Shown: piece after piece, positions 16,872 through 26,435 of the stretch
Numbering within the stretch: position 1 is the first letter of the stretch
Layout: every line of letters begins with the position of its first letter
Made by a program: the position numbers and the translations under genes
The notes under the pieces: generated by a model
The model's database searches: none
Seen by the model: the letters and a program-made list of their open reading frames with translations, nothing else
What the model was told of the DNA's origin: nothing
DNA from: Myxococcota bacterium
GTDB lineage: Bacteria > Myxococcota_A > UBA9160 > SMWR01
Length of the DNA stretch: 64,000 nt
Assembly: GCA_022447545.1 (NCBI GenBank)
Contig: JAKVBI010000010.1
Coordinates: 382,006-446,005 of the forward strand
Direction: 5' to 3'

Positions 16872-18098
16872 ATGGCCATCGATTTCAGTTTCCCCCCCGA
16901 GATCGAATATCTGCGAAATCGCGTCCGAGAATTCATGAGCCAAGTGGTCAAGCCCGCTGAGGCCGTGATCGACGCCCATGAAAACGACCGCAAGGTGCTG
17001 GTGGAACAGATCATCGAGATGCGTAAGCAGGCTCGAAAATGGGGACTCTGGCTCCCACACATGCCCGAAGACCTTGGAGGAATGGGCCTCGACCATGTGG
17101 CCATGGCTAGCGTCTCAGCAGAAGCAGCCCGAACTCGCTTCGGGCCTTTTGCGCTCAACGCTCAAGCCCCCGACGAAGGAAACATGCATACCTTGCTTCA
17201 CTGGGCCACGCCTGAACAGCGCGAAAAATACCTGGTGCCCCTCTGCGAGGGCCGAAGTCGCTCCTGCTTCGCCATGACGGAACCCGATGTCGCTGGCTCG
17301 GACCCGACCCTGATTCAAACCCATGCCGTGCCAGACGGAGACGACTGGATCATCGACGGACACAAGTGGTTCATCTCGGGAGCGCGAGGGGCAAAATTCG
17401 CAATTCTGATCGCTCGCACGGAGTCCGACCCCGACCTGCCCCAGGCGGCGAATACCGCCTTCATCGTCGACCTCCCGAGCGAGGGCTGGGAAATCGTGCG
17501 CGACGTAGAAACCATGAGCGGTAGCCACAACCACTGTGAAATCCAAATTTCCGGATTGCGGGTCTCCGATTCGAATCGCCTCGGAGGACGTGGCCAGGGG
17601 CACAAACTCGGGCAGGCGCGCCTCGGCCCCGCGCGTCTCGCCCACTGCATGCGCTGGATCGGACAGGCGGAATCGGCCCTCGAACTCATGGTCGACCGGG
17701 CCCTCAAACGCTACGCCCACGGATCGCTCCTAGCCGAAAAACAGGGAATCCAATGGATGATCGCGGATTCGACCATGGAGCTGTACCAGTCGAAGCTCAT
17801 GGTCCTTCATGCTGCCTACAAGGTCGATCGGAAGGAGGACTTCAAGAGTGAGGTCTCCATGGCGAAACACTTCGTCGCCAACGCGCTCAACCGGATCATC
17901 GACCGATCGATCCAGGTCCATGGCGCCTTGGGATACTCGACGGACACCCCACTGGCGAATATGGCCAAGCAAGCGCGATGGGCGCGATTTGCAGACGGCG
18001 CTGACGAGGTTCACCAATGGAGAATCGCGCAACGCACCCTTGAGGCCTTCAGCAGGGATGGCAGCGTAGGAAAGGCGGCCGGAGACCTTCCCCTCTGA
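16872..18098 (+). CDS. Acyl-CoA dehydrogenase, ACAD10/11-like
   Basis: A 408-residue FAD flavoenzyme that introduces the alpha,beta double bond in acyl-CoA thioesters. The N-terminal helical domain contains 'LPHMPEDLGGMGL'; the beta-domain signature 'CFAMTEPDVAGSDPTLI' is complete; 'WFISGARGAKFAIL' contacts flavin; the C-terminal domain has 'IQVHGALGYSTDTPLANM' and 'FADGADEVHQWRIAQ'. The F-A-D-G-x-D-E-V-H form is typical of the ACAD10/11 branch acting on long or hydroxylated acyl-CoA. GGGAG sits 6 nt before ATG 16872. Monocistronic; a 15-bp palindrome lies upstream. Confidence 0.95.
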   Translation: MAIDFSFPPEIEYLRNRVREFMSQVVKPAEAVIDAHENDRKVLVEQIIEMRKQARKWGLWLPHMPEDLGGMGLDHVAMASVSAEAARTRFGPFALNAQAPDEGNMHTLLHWATPEQREKYLVPLCEGRSRSCFAMTEPDVAGSDPTLIQTHAVPDGDDWIIDGHKWFISGARGAKFAILIARTESDPDLPQAANTAFIVDLPSEGWEIVRDVETMSGSHNHCEIQISGLRVSDSNRLGGRGQGHKLGQARLGPARLAHCMRWIGQAESALELMVDRALKRYAHGSLLAEKQGIQWMIADSTMELYQSKLMVLHAAYKVDRKEDFKSEVSMAKHFVANALNRIIDRSIQVHGALGYSTDTPLANMAKQARWARFADGADEVHQWRIAQRTLEAFSRDGSVGKAAGDLPL

Positions 18099-18157
18099 GT
18101 CCAAACGAGCCCATCACAAACACCGCAAGAGAAGAGACTGCCGTTCCCAACGGGCTG

Positions 18158-18535
18158 CTAAAACCAGCCTCGCTGCACCACGAGAAAGGCCAGTCCTCCG
18201 GACACGAACCACAGCAGACAGATCGAGCGACTCAGGAACCCGAATCGCCGCTCCCGAAGGTCCCGCTGAAGCAAATCGACGCTGACGAGCGCCAGCAGCC
18301 CCAAACTGCTGATCGCGAAGGCATTCCGGTCCCGCAGAGCAATCAGAATTCCTCCCGTGGCGAAGGAAACGATGGTTAGGCCCACGACGATGGCCAGTGG
18401 CTGAAGCGTGCTGTCGGCTACGAGAGGCTGAAGGTGGTGGTCGAGCCGTGAAACGAAGGAATCCTTCGAATTCCGGGCAGTCGATTCCTCCACGCCTTCA
18501 GGTCGCTCCTGGTCTCCTTGGGACGAATCAGTCAT
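18158..18535 (-). CDS. Small membrane protein of unknown function
   Basis: A 125-residue protein: a polar N-terminal 45 residues then three to four hydrophobic spans ('LAIVVGLTIVSFATGGILI', 'AFAISSLGLLALVSVDLL', 'SICLLWFVSGGLAFLVVQ'). I do not recognise the family. Its ATG overlaps the 3' end of the upstream methyltransferase gene by 8 nt, which suggests translational coupling and supports the call as a real gene. Confidence 0.6.
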   Translation of the reverse strand: MTDSSQGDQERPEGVEESTARNSKDSFVSRLDHHLQPLVADSTLQPLAIVVGLTIVSFATGGILIALRDRNAFAISSLGLLALVSVDLLQRDLRERRFGFLSRSICLLWFVSGGLAFLVVQRGWF

Positions 18536-19568
18536 GACAATCTGGGACCCGAGCGTTCACGACCTTGGAGAGCCACGCACGCGACACTTCCGGCGCCACG
18601 AAACCGGTTTCTTCAAGTAGTGCGGCCAAATCATCGCGGAGATAGTCCCGATAAAAAGGCTCGTGCATCTGTGCGTGAAAGAATTCGAGGAAGTGAGAAA
18701 GGTCCTCCGCCTCCGCCAGTTGTGCCGAATCCTCCACGACAAGTAGCCCTCCTGGCCGCAACACTCTCCGGATCTCCGTGAGCACACGCCGACGCGCCTG
18801 GCGGGGCAACTCGTGAAACAGATAGACGCTGGTGACGATGTCGAAGTAACCGGTCCGGTAGGGCAGGGCCTCGGCGTTTTCCGCCACGAGGGAAACCTCC
18901 GGAATTTGAGCGAGCTCGCTACGTGCGTTCTCGATGTAGAAAGGGCTCATGTCCAAACCAAAATACTGATGCCCAGGAATCGCCGTAGCAATTTGGTGGA
19001 GCGTTCGCCCCGTACCACAGCCCACGTCGAGCACTCTGAGAGGACGCCCCTCCGCCTCGGATAGGAACCGAGCCATGGGTGGAATGACCTGCCGTCTCAT
19101 CACATCTGCACACCCTAAAAAAACGAGTTCCACCGACACATCGTACAAATCGGCGGACCGGCGGCTCAGGTACCCATCCGTCTGCCAGTGAAACGTCCGA
19201 CGGAAATAGGCGGGGAACCGCGTTTTGTCGACCCTGGGAACGTCTTGATGACGGCGATCTCGTATTCGCTGCAGGGTGCGGGGGAGGTCGGCGAGAAAGC
19301 GGGGAAATTGCCATGCGTATTCACGCAACGGCATCTGAAACAAAAGAGATGCTGGGTAAATTCCTTTTTCGACATTCAAAAGGTCCGTTTCCAGCAACTT
19401 CCAGTACTGTTCCTGGAGCGACTTCAGACTCTCCTCATCTGGTGAGCTCTGTTGCAACAAAGCTCCGACCATGGTCCGAGTCCAGGTGATCGGGATTCGC
19501 ATAGATGCCTGTTGGGCCATGTAGGCTGCACGCAGCACGGGAAAGGCGATTGCACTGTCCACGATCAT
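18528..19568 (-). CDS. SAM-dependent class I methyltransferase
   Basis: A 346-residue protein. The N-terminal 150 residues are helical and unassigned. From about residue 195 a class I methyltransferase domain follows: motif I 'VLDVGCGTGRTLHQIA', 'YFGLDMSPFYIENARSEL', 'AENAEALPYRTGYFDIVTS' and 'EIRRVLRPGGLLVVEDS', all in the right order. The UbiE/Coq5-type arrangement suggests a small-molecule or lipid substrate. First gene of a pair with the small membrane protein. A 37-nt space separates it from the N-formylglutamate amidohydrolase gene upstream, so three co-directional genes may form one operon. Confidence 0.88.
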   Translation of the reverse strand: MIVDSAIAFPVLRAAYMAQQASMRIPITWTRTMVGALLQQSSPDEESLKSLQEQYWKLLETDLLNVEKGIYPASLLFQMPLREYAWQFPRFLADLPRTLQRIRDRRHQDVPRVDKTRFPAYFRRTFHWQTDGYLSRRSADLYDVSVELVFLGCADVMRRQVIPPMARFLSEAEGRPLRVLDVGCGTGRTLHQIATAIPGHQYFGLDMSPFYIENARSELAQIPEVSLVAENAEALPYRTGYFDIVTSVYLFHELPRQARRRVLTEIRRVLRPGGLLVVEDSAQLAEAEDLSHFLEFFHAQMHEPFYRDYLRDDLAALLEETGFVAPEVSRAWLSKVVNARVPDCHD

Positions 19569-19605
19569 GACCCGACGGTAGCGCTCCAGACCCTACGCGC
19601 GACCT

Positions 19606-20397
19606 CTATCCCTGCCGAAATTCCGACCAACTCCCGAGTGCCCGACAGATCGCTCCTGCGAGCGCTTCGCGACCCGATGCCTCTTCCAGAAGATCCTGAC
19701 GAACTTCCAATTCGAAATAGGAGACTCGGTGGGCGCGACCGTGACGACGCGCGGAATAGATCAATCCGTCGTAGCCCGAGTAGGGGGCGTTGAGGGCGGT
19801 CCGAAACCCTTCACCCTCGATTCGCTCTGCTAGGGCGATTGCCTGGCCTTCGTCCCGATCAAAAAGGACTCCTACCTCTACGCTTCTCCGCTCGCCCTGA
19901 TACACCGGAGTAAACGAATGAATCGAAAGTATGCAAAAAAGCCGGTCCAGAGCAGCGCGGTCGCTCACCGTACAATCCACGGCGTCGTGATAGGCATCGA
20001 AATATCTTTCACGGCGGCGTCGCCTCTCTTGTTCCGACAGGTCCTGATTGAATGAGAGCGGCTGACCTTCGATCGAGTCGAGAATAAAACTCGGCTCTTC
20101 AGGATCGCGATTCGGATCGCAAACGAGCCGTGAAAAACGAGAAAGAACCGCCGGACATTCCGTCTGGCTCGCAACGAGGCGGGTCAGGTCGTCCGCACCC
20201 AAATCGTAACCCCAGTGGGTTTGAAGGATCTTTTCATCAACTTCAGAAACATCCCAATCGGGTGCCAGGCGTGTGGCGTGCTCGCAGAGAAGGATGAATG
20301 GATCTCCCGCCTTGGGTCGACCGAACACTTCGTATGCGTGGGGATCCCCGGAGACCCGCGTGGAACCATCGTTTTCGTCTGACGTCAAGAGAGCCAT
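19606..20397 (-). CDS. N-formylglutamate amidohydrolase family protein
   Basis: A 263-residue member of the FGase fold. 'DPFILLCEHATRLAP' near the N-terminus supplies the first metal ligands, 'THWGYDLGADDLTRLVASQ' the second, 'SRLVCDPNRDPEEPSF' the family's D-x-N-R block, and 'CILSIHSFTPVYQGERR' the catalytic His region; 'EVGVLFDRDEG' and 'NAPYSGYDGLIYSARR' follow. In histidine degradation HutG-type FGases cleave N-formylglutamate, but no hut genes are nearby, so this may hydrolyse another N-formyl or N-acyl amino acid. It is divergent from the hybrid sensor kinase (165-nt gap). Confidence 0.88.
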   Translation of the reverse strand: MALLTSDENDGSTRVSGDPHAYEVFGRPKAGDPFILLCEHATRLAPDWDVSEVDEKILQTHWGYDLGADDLTRLVASQTECPAVLSRFSRLVCDPNRDPEEPSFILDSIEGQPLSFNQDLSEQERRRRRERYFDAYHDAVDCTVSDRAALDRLFCILSIHSFTPVYQGERRSVEVGVLFDRDEGQAIALAERIEGEGFRTALNAPYSGYDGLIYSARRHGRAHRVSYFELEVRQDLLEEASGREALAGAICRALGSWSEFRQG

Positions 20398-20562
20398 AAA
20401 CGTTCGTCACACCCCGGGGGCACAGCATAGCTTTGTTCGCTGAGGCTGGGTCTCGATCGGCCCATGCGAACCCAATGGGTGTGAGAACTTCAACCATAGA
20501 GCGGACAGCCTCGGGGCTGTATCCTGTTACACGGAGAAGGGCTCAGTGACGGGAGAAACGCT

Positions 20563-22929
20563 GTGGCTGCCGCCAGACCGAGGACCGAGCCGCGCACCGG
20601 GCCGGACCTGAGCGGGTCCGCCCACCCGGTGCGAACTCAGAGCCTCTCCCAGGGGATGTCTGAATGGGGGGCTGCGGAAAAATGCTTCCGTATGTCCCTG
20701 TTCAGCCTGTGTGCCTCACTTCTGGCCACGGCACTGCTGGTCGCCGCACAGGTCTATCAGCGAGCGATTCCATTCCTCGACCCCGATGGACTCCGACTCC
20801 AACTTCACATGTCCTATGCCGTGATCGGAGCCTGGTCGGTCCTCACCCTCGTCGCCGCATGGGCAAAACAAAATCGTCCGGACGACCATTGGCTCGGGCA
20901 TGTGTGTATTCAGCTTTTCTCCATCAGTAACGCCATTTTCGCCTACATGATGGGGCCGTTCACCAATCCCTACATCGGGCTCGTTCTCATCGGCGGCCTA
21001 TCTGTATCGCTCCCCATGTTCGGACTCCGAGCAAGTGCACTGGGAGTCGCCAGTTTCGCAGTCATCATCGGCTTGACATCCGCAGCCGCTCAAACCGATT
21101 GGATCCCGTACGCCCCCCTCATGCGCACGGCACCCTACGTCGACCAACAGTTATCCTCCATCTGGTTCTATGGACTCGGCGGTTTCTGTCTAGCCGCAGT
21201 CACTCTGACCTTCTGGGCATACACCCGCATCATCCTTCGATGGAGACTCCGAGAAGATCGCCTCCTCGTCACCCATCGGGAGTTGGAGCATCTGAGTGCA
21301 GAACTGGAGCGAGCCAAGATTGAATTGGAGGAGTTGGTCTCGGAACAAAATACGGAACTCGAAATCACCACTACACGGTTATCGATGGAGAGCGCCGCCA
21401 AGGGACGGATCACCGAGGAACTTCATTCTCTGACCACCGCCATGGAGTCCGCCGTCGAAGGAATTGCCCGGGTGGACGAACTAGGGAGGCTCCGATCGGT
21501 GAATCCCTCTTTCGCTGCCATGCATGGCTACGAGAGCCGCGAACTCGACGGTATGGAAGTCAACCGTCTGGTGCATCCGGATCACTGGCATGCTCTCGAC
21601 GAAGGAATCCGATCGCTATCGAAGATCGGGCGCCAAGAGATCGAGGCCGCCGGCGTTCGATCGGATGGCCAGCAATTCTCTCAAAACATCGTCATGGTTC
21701 CAGACCCCGGAGGGAGGGAGAGAGCCCACTATCGTTTCGCCCGAGATGTAACCCAGCAGAAGGAACTGCTGGAGGCTCTTCACCAGGGACAGAAGATGGA
21801 CGCTCTAGGGCGATTGGCCGGCGGAGTCGCCCATGATTTCAATAACGTCCTGACGGCCGTGCTCTTGACCGTGGATCGACTCAAGGATCGTTTCTCGACC
21901 GAGCCGCGTTTCGACGAGGAAAAGGAACTCCTGCAATGGATCAGCGATGCCGCCGACAAGGCTGCGGGACTGACGAGTCAACTGCTTGCCTTCGCTCGTC
22001 CCGGGCAATCGGTTTCCACGGCCATCGACATCAACGACCAGATCCGAAGCGTTGTGGGCATTCTTGAATCCACTCTTGACGTCAGCAACGATGTTGTCGT
22101 CGACCTCGAGAGCGGAAACCCCACAACAGCCGGGGATCCATCGCGTTTCGACAGCTGCTTGATGAACCTCGCACTCAATGGTCGGGATGCCATGCCCAAT
22201 GGAGGCAAGCTGCTCTTTCGATCGAGGCTCGTCCATATCGGCGCCGCCGATGCCATCAGCGCAGCTTTCGACCTCAAGCCCGGGAAATTCGTTCGTATCG
22301 ACGTCTGCGACGAAGGTGAAGGAATCTCTCCCGAGGTAGCCGCCAAAATTTTCGACCCTTTCTTTTCGACGAAACCGAAAGGGAAGGGAACCGGTCTGGG
22401 GCTATCACTCGTCTATACGTACCTCAAAGAAATCGGAGGTGCTGTAAGGATTCAACCCGGATCCGAAACCGGTACGGTCGTTTCAATGTTCGTTCCATTG
22501 ACCGCCGACGCGAGGACGACTCCGGATGTCCCCGATTCCAATGCTGGCGTCCTTAGACACGGAAAGGTGCTTATCGTTGAGGACGACGCCACCGTCACCC
22601 AGGCGATGCGTGAGATCCTTGCGCGTGCGGGCTACGACGTGTCCATATGCAGAGATGGAGTTGAGGCCATCGAATTCTATCGGGAGCACGGAGAATCGAT
22701 CGACCTGATCCTGATGGATCTCCGCATGCCACGACTCGATGGCGCACAGGCGTACCACGAGCTTCGCAAAATCGACCCGGGCGTGCGCATCGTCGTATCG
22801 AGCGGCAATGCCGAAAGAAAAGAGATCGACGAACTCATGCAGAATGGCCTCGCGGGATACCTCAAGAAGCCATTCATGAGAAACGAATTGCTCCAACTCA
22901 TCGACCGGCTTCTGATCGAACGCTCGTAA
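20563..22929 (+). CDS. Hybrid sensor histidine kinase with PAS and receiver domains
   Basis: A 788-residue inner-membrane kinase. Order: six predicted membrane spans (about residues 45-225), a coiled coil (about 230-285), a PAS domain (about 290-405, 'AMHGYESRELDGMEVNRLVHPD'-type core), an H-box with the phosphoacceptor H424 in 'GGVAHDFNNVLTAV', an HATPase_c domain (N-box 'LMNLALNGRDAMPNGG', G-boxes 'DEGEGISPEVA' and 'GKGTGLGLSLVYTYLK'), and a C-terminal receiver with D719 in 'LILMDLRMP' and the switch Lys in 'GYLKKPFM'. GTG 20563 has GGGAGA 7 nt upstream. No DNA-binding partner is adjacent, so it is an orphan whose output is unknown. The stimulus may be sensed in or near the membrane. Confidence 0.94.
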   Translation: MAAARPRTEPRTGPDLSGSAHPVRTQSLSQGMSEWGAAEKCFRMSLFSLCASLLATALLVAAQVYQRAIPFLDPDGLRLQLHMSYAVIGAWSVLTLVAAWAKQNRPDDHWLGHVCIQLFSISNAIFAYMMGPFTNPYIGLVLIGGLSVSLPMFGLRASALGVASFAVIIGLTSAAAQTDWIPYAPLMRTAPYVDQQLSSIWFYGLGGFCLAAVTLTFWAYTRIILRWRLREDRLLVTHRELEHLSAELERAKIELEELVSEQNTELEITTTRLSMESAAKGRITEELHSLTTAMESAVEGIARVDELGRLRSVNPSFAAMHGYESRELDGMEVNRLVHPDHWHALDEGIRSLSKIGRQEIEAAGVRSDGQQFSQNIVMVPDPGGRERAHYRFARDVTQQKELLEALHQGQKMDALGRLAGGVAHDFNNVLTAVLLTVDRLKDRFSTEPRFDEEKELLQWISDAADKAAGLTSQLLAFARPGQSVSTAIDINDQIRSVVGILESTLDVSNDVVVDLESGNPTTAGDPSRFDSCLMNLALNGRDAMPNGGKLLFRSRLVHIGAADAISAAFDLKPGKFVRIDVCDEGEGISPEVAAKIFDPFFSTKPKGKGTGLGLSLVYTYLKEIGGAVRIQPGSETGTVVSMFVPLTADARTTPDVPDSNAGVLRHGKVLIVEDDATVTQAMREILARAGYDVSICRDGVEAIEFYREHGESIDLILMDLRMPRLDGAQAYHELRKIDPGVRIVVSSGNAERKEIDELMQNGLAGYLKKPFMRNELLQLIDRLLIERS

Positions 22930-23111
22930 GACACTCCCACAGCGGCCAAAATCGGAAGACGGTTCCGACAGGGGCCGGTGCCGACTCCGTATCGCCTTCC
23001 GGTGCCACACCCACCGGGTGCAATTCGAAGGCTCGTGTCTTGTAAGCTCCACCTTCCGCACTCCGATAGGATGAGCGGCTAGGATTCGATGCGAGCACCC
23101 AGGAGTGCGAA

Positions 23112-24359
23112 GTGCGAGACAATTCGGGAACAAAGGTTCCGTTTCACGGTTGGAATATCGTCTGGACCGTATCCATCGCACAGGGCTTGGGACCTGGGTT
23201 GATGGCGCCGCTCGGCGTGTTCATGACCGATCTCCAGACCACTTTTGACGCAGATCGAGCCACCATCAGCCTGGGAGGTCCGATCTTTGGGGTCGTGATG
23301 GCGGTGATTGGAATCTTTCTCGGACCGCGACTCGACCGGGGTCCCATCCGTCGAATCATGCTCTGGGGCGTCGTGATCATGCTGGTCTCGATCCTCGGGC
23401 TTTCCCGAGGGCATGAACTCTGGCACCTCGGGGCTTTGCTGGGTTGTGCGGCCCTGGGAATTTCGATGTATGGAGTTCTCCCAGCTCAGGTCCTGTTGGT
23501 GAACTGGTTCAATCGACGACGTGGCCAGGCCCTGGCTCTCGCAACGCTCGGGATGAGTGGGGCAGGGCTGGGGATTCCCCCCTTGTGCGCATGGATGATC
23601 GAACGGGTGGGCTGGCGCGATTCCATTGCACTGCTGGGGGTGAGTGCCGCGCTCGTGACGTTCCCTCTGATCCATCGCTACGTGATCAAACGCCCGGCAG
23701 ACGTCGGACAGGTACCCGATGGCGACGAGGCACAACCCGTTGATGTCTCGGTGGGATTGCGGATTCCGGTGGAGCGATTTCTACGGGATCCGAGCTTCTG
23801 GTACGTCGGTCTCGGTTTCGGTATGTGCCTGGCGGGTCTCTCAGCAGGTCTGCACCTGGTTCCTTTCGGAGAAGACATGGGTCTGAGCCGTCAACGTGCA
23901 GCGTGGGCGCCCACGGCCCTTTCTGCGGGATCCCTGGTCGGCAAACTCGTGGGCGGTTGGATGATCGATTACGTGGGCAAACGGCCGATTGTCGCATTGC
24001 TCGTTGGAGTCCAGATGACCGGCTGGGCAGTTCTCGCCAACGACCCGGGGTTTCCAGGCCTGCTGTCGGGCGCTGCACTCCTCGGCTTCGGTTCCGGCGG
24101 TTTTCTGCCACTCCCAGCCGTTTTCCAGGCCGCTTGTTTCGGCCGAAGTGTCGTGGGGCAGGTGGGAGGGCTCATGGGCTTCCTGGGACTGCCGTTTCAG
24201 ATGGCGATTCCACCTCTGGTGGGCATGGTCTACGATCAAACGGGAAGCTACGAACTGGCCTTCAACAGCATGATCGCAGTTGCATTGTCAGCCGCTGTCC
24301 TCTTGTTTCTGGTGCGCATCCCCGCTTCCGAGCCCACCCCCGAGGCCGCGCGCCCCTGA
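23112..24359 (+). CDS. MFS transporter, monocarboxylate / oxalate-formate antiporter-like
   Basis: A 415-residue twelve-span carrier. 'HGWNIVWTVSIAQGLGPGLMAPLGVFMTDL' (TM1), 'DRGPIRRIMLWGVVIML' (motif A region), 'LVNWFNRRRGQALALATLGMSG' and 'GWMIDYVGKRPIVALLVG' in the second half fit the MCT / OxlT-type MFS branch that moves carboxylates with protons or by exchange. GTG 23112 has AGGAG with 7-nt spacing. It is convergent with the alcohol dehydrogenase gene (18-nt gap). Confidence 0.88.
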   Translation: MRDNSGTKVPFHGWNIVWTVSIAQGLGPGLMAPLGVFMTDLQTTFDADRATISLGGPIFGVVMAVIGIFLGPRLDRGPIRRIMLWGVVIMLVSILGLSRGHELWHLGALLGCAALGISMYGVLPAQVLLVNWFNRRRGQALALATLGMSGAGLGIPPLCAWMIERVGWRDSIALLGVSAALVTFPLIHRYVIKRPADVGQVPDGDEAQPVDVSVGLRIPVERFLRDPSFWYVGLGFGMCLAGLSAGLHLVPFGEDMGLSRQRAAWAPTALSAGSLVGKLVGGWMIDYVGKRPIVALLVGVQMTGWAVLANDPGFPGLLSGAALLGFGSGGFLPLPAVFQAACFGRSVVGQVGGLMGFLGLPFQMAIPPLVGMVYDQTGSYELAFNSMIAVALSAAVLLFLVRIPASEPTPEAARP

Positions 24360-24377
24360 ATCTCCGCCCTCGTGATC

Positions 24378-25460
24378 TCACCGATGCTGGAGAACCACCC
24401 GTACCGCATCTCGATCCGGCAGACGCCGTGCCAGCAAGCCTACCGCTTCATCGAAACGCTCGAGCGTGAACACTTCTCCCAACAGCGCTTTCGTATCGAC
24501 CTTTCCGCTTTCGATGAGGGACACGGCTGTTTCCATGGATTCGTGGGTCGACCCCGTACCCGAGAGGAGGTCGATTCCCGAGTCCACGAGAACGTCGGTT
24601 TCGAAGCCCGCGATTGGTCCAGAGTGCTTGTAGCCCGCCACCAGGATTCGCCCCCACTGGCGAACCAATCGAAGCGCAAGAGGAACCGTCTCGGCCCCGG
24701 TAGCAATATCGAACACGATGTCGGCCATCTGGCCATCCGTCAATTCTCGAACCCGTTCAACGGGATCCTCGACATCGACATCGATGGTGGCATGGGCACC
24801 GAGCAGACGCGCCGTCTCGAGACGGAGGCCATCGTTTGCCTTGCCGGTAACAATGACCTGCAGGGCACCTGCTGCGTGTACCGCGGATTGGACACAAAGC
24901 CCCTGATGACCCGGTCCCTGGATCACGACGCGCATTCCCGGCCGGACTCCAGCTTTCTCGACCCAGTTCACCGCATTGGCGAGGGGCTCAAAGAGGGTCA
25001 TCTCCTCTGCGGAGACACTCTCGGTGGCCCGAATCAGGTGAGTATTCGATTCAACGACCATCTGTTCGCCGTAGCCGCCCCAGAGACCGGGATTGCGCGA
25101 TATCGGCATGTACCCATAGACGACGATGTCTTCGCACCAGCGGCCCGAACGGCACGGTCCACAGATTCCACAGCGGCGTACCGTATTGACACAGACGCGG
25201 TCGCCTTCCCGAATCGCCAGGGCATCGCTGCCCCGACCGAGAGCAGCAACCCTTCCTACGACCTCGTGACCTGGAACCACCGGATAACTGGATGAAGCCA
25301 CCGAAGCGGTATCCCCTTCCAGCTGGGCGAGGTCACTGCAGCACAGCCCGCAGGCCTCCACCTGGAGCAGGGCACCACCGTCGGGCGGATCCGGAGACGA
25401 CCACTCTCGGATGTCGTGGCTCCCGTCTCCCAGAAACACACCCGCTCGAATCGATCCCAT
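24378..25460 (-). CDS. Zinc-dependent medium-chain alcohol dehydrogenase
   Basis: A 360-residue MDR enzyme. Catalytic zinc site: Cys in 'ACGLCCSDLAQLEGD' and 'VPGHEVVGRV'. Structural zinc lobe: 'CGICGPCRSGRWCEDIVV' holds four cysteines. NAD-binding: 'GVRPGMRVVIQGPGHQGLCVQSA' (G-x-G-x-x-G) and 'LAVRGARA'-like region. It resembles sorbitol/threonine dehydrogenase-type enzymes that oxidise secondary alcohols; substrate unknown. It precedes the histidine phosphatase gene on the same strand only in the sense of adjacency (21-nt gap with that gene upstream), so the two may be co-transcribed. Confidence 0.93.
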   Translation of the reverse strand: MGSIRAGVFLGDGSHDIREWSSPDPPDGGALLQVEACGLCCSDLAQLEGDTASVASSSYPVVPGHEVVGRVAALGRGSDALAIREGDRVCVNTVRRCGICGPCRSGRWCEDIVVYGYMPISRNPGLWGGYGEQMVVESNTHLIRATESVSAEEMTLFEPLANAVNWVEKAGVRPGMRVVIQGPGHQGLCVQSAVHAAGALQVIVTGKANDGLRLETARLLGAHATIDVDVEDPVERVRELTDGQMADIVFDIATGAETVPLALRLVRQWGRILVAGYKHSGPIAGFETDVLVDSGIDLLSGTGSTHESMETAVSLIESGKVDTKALLGEVFTLERFDEAVGLLARRLPDRDAVRVVLQHR

Positions 25461-25481
25461 CTCGTGATTTCTCCCTTGATT

Positions 25482-26228
25482 TCAATCCGTCGCGCCCGTC
25501 TCTTCTTCTGCCGTGTGCCCTTGCTCGAGCGCCACGGCCGTAGCCTCCATGGTCGTGAGGTGGATTTCGCTCTTCGATGGGTCGTAGGGCGTCCAGTTGA
25601 TCAGGCGCACATAACGCCGCACGACCATTCCGGTTTCCGGGTCACAGTCGATGTCGATGATGTTCATACAGGCATTGTCCTGCTCGAAAGCCGACAACAA
25701 CTCCGGTCCCGTCCCCAGCACCCAGGTCAGGATCGCGCGATTCACCCCACCATGGCAAACAAAGAGTGCGCTCTTCCAAGCTGTCTCGGTGATCTGTGCC
25801 TCAAACCCCTCGTGGACCCGAGCGCAAAAATCCCCGATGTTTTCGCCACCCGCAAATCGAGCGCCAGCCTCTTTGGCCCGGTCGAAGGAATACGCTAGAT
25901 CCGCGGGAGAAAAACGACCCATCCCCTCACGCGAAGCCTGAATTTCCTGTAAACGAGGTTCGACCTGAAGAGAGAGGTTTCGATCTCCGAGAACGATTCG
26001 GGCGGTTTCTGAAGTTCGCGGAAAAGGGGTACACAGAGCATAGTCGAAAGAAAGAGCCCCGATGGCCTGATGCATGGCCTGGGCCTGTTTCCTGCCTCGA
26101 GACGTGAGAGGAACGACGTTGGGATTGTCGTGAGCGTTTCCGTCACTCCCACGATAGGCGGCTTCCGCGTGTCGCATGAGGTGAATCCGACGACGCTGGG
26201 CACCGTCGAAAGGCGTCTGAATGGGCAT
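25482..26228 (-). CDS. Histidine phosphatase superfamily protein
   Basis: A 248-residue phosphoglycerate-mutase-like phosphatase. 'IHLMRHAEAAYRG' holds the R-H-G/A phosphohistidine motif, 'LCTPFPRTSETARIVLG' the second phosphate-binding Arg, and 'LFVCHGGVNRAIL' the second catalytic His. ATG 26228 is preferred over an upstream in-frame ATG at 26276 because AGGGGAA precedes it at suitable spacing. Substrates in this superfamily range from phosphosugars to cofactors; none is indicated here. Divergent from the SnoaL-like gene. Confidence 0.9.
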   Translation of the reverse strand: MPIQTPFDGAQRRRIHLMRHAEAAYRGSDGNAHDNPNVVPLTSRGRKQAQAMHQAIGALSFDYALCTPFPRTSETARIVLGDRNLSLQVEPRLQEIQASREGMGRFSPADLAYSFDRAKEAGARFAGGENIGDFCARVHEGFEAQITETAWKSALFVCHGGVNRAILTWVLGTGPELLSAFEQDNACMNIIDIDCDPETGMVVRRYVRLINWTPYDPSKSEIHLTTMEATAVALEQGHTAEEETGATD

Positions 26229-26435
26229 TCTGGATTCCCCTGTGTCTCTGTCCGAGTCATTTCCGACGCCCGGCACCGAGCCGAGAGCCTTCCCGCCTTT
26301 GTACTCTAGTCCAGGCGGTTGTACCCCGGTTGCCGTAGTTTGCGAAACGCAGGGACCGATGAACGCGCACCACGGGGTATCCTGCGTGATGGATCAGGTC
26401 GACACGCATCACTACGAATCGCCGGGAGTCCGAAA

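Noticed and set aside
24372-25295. A 307-codon plus-strand frame opposite the alcohol dehydrogenase
   Set aside because: The minus strand has complete MDR zinc and NAD motifs, so this is antisense noise.
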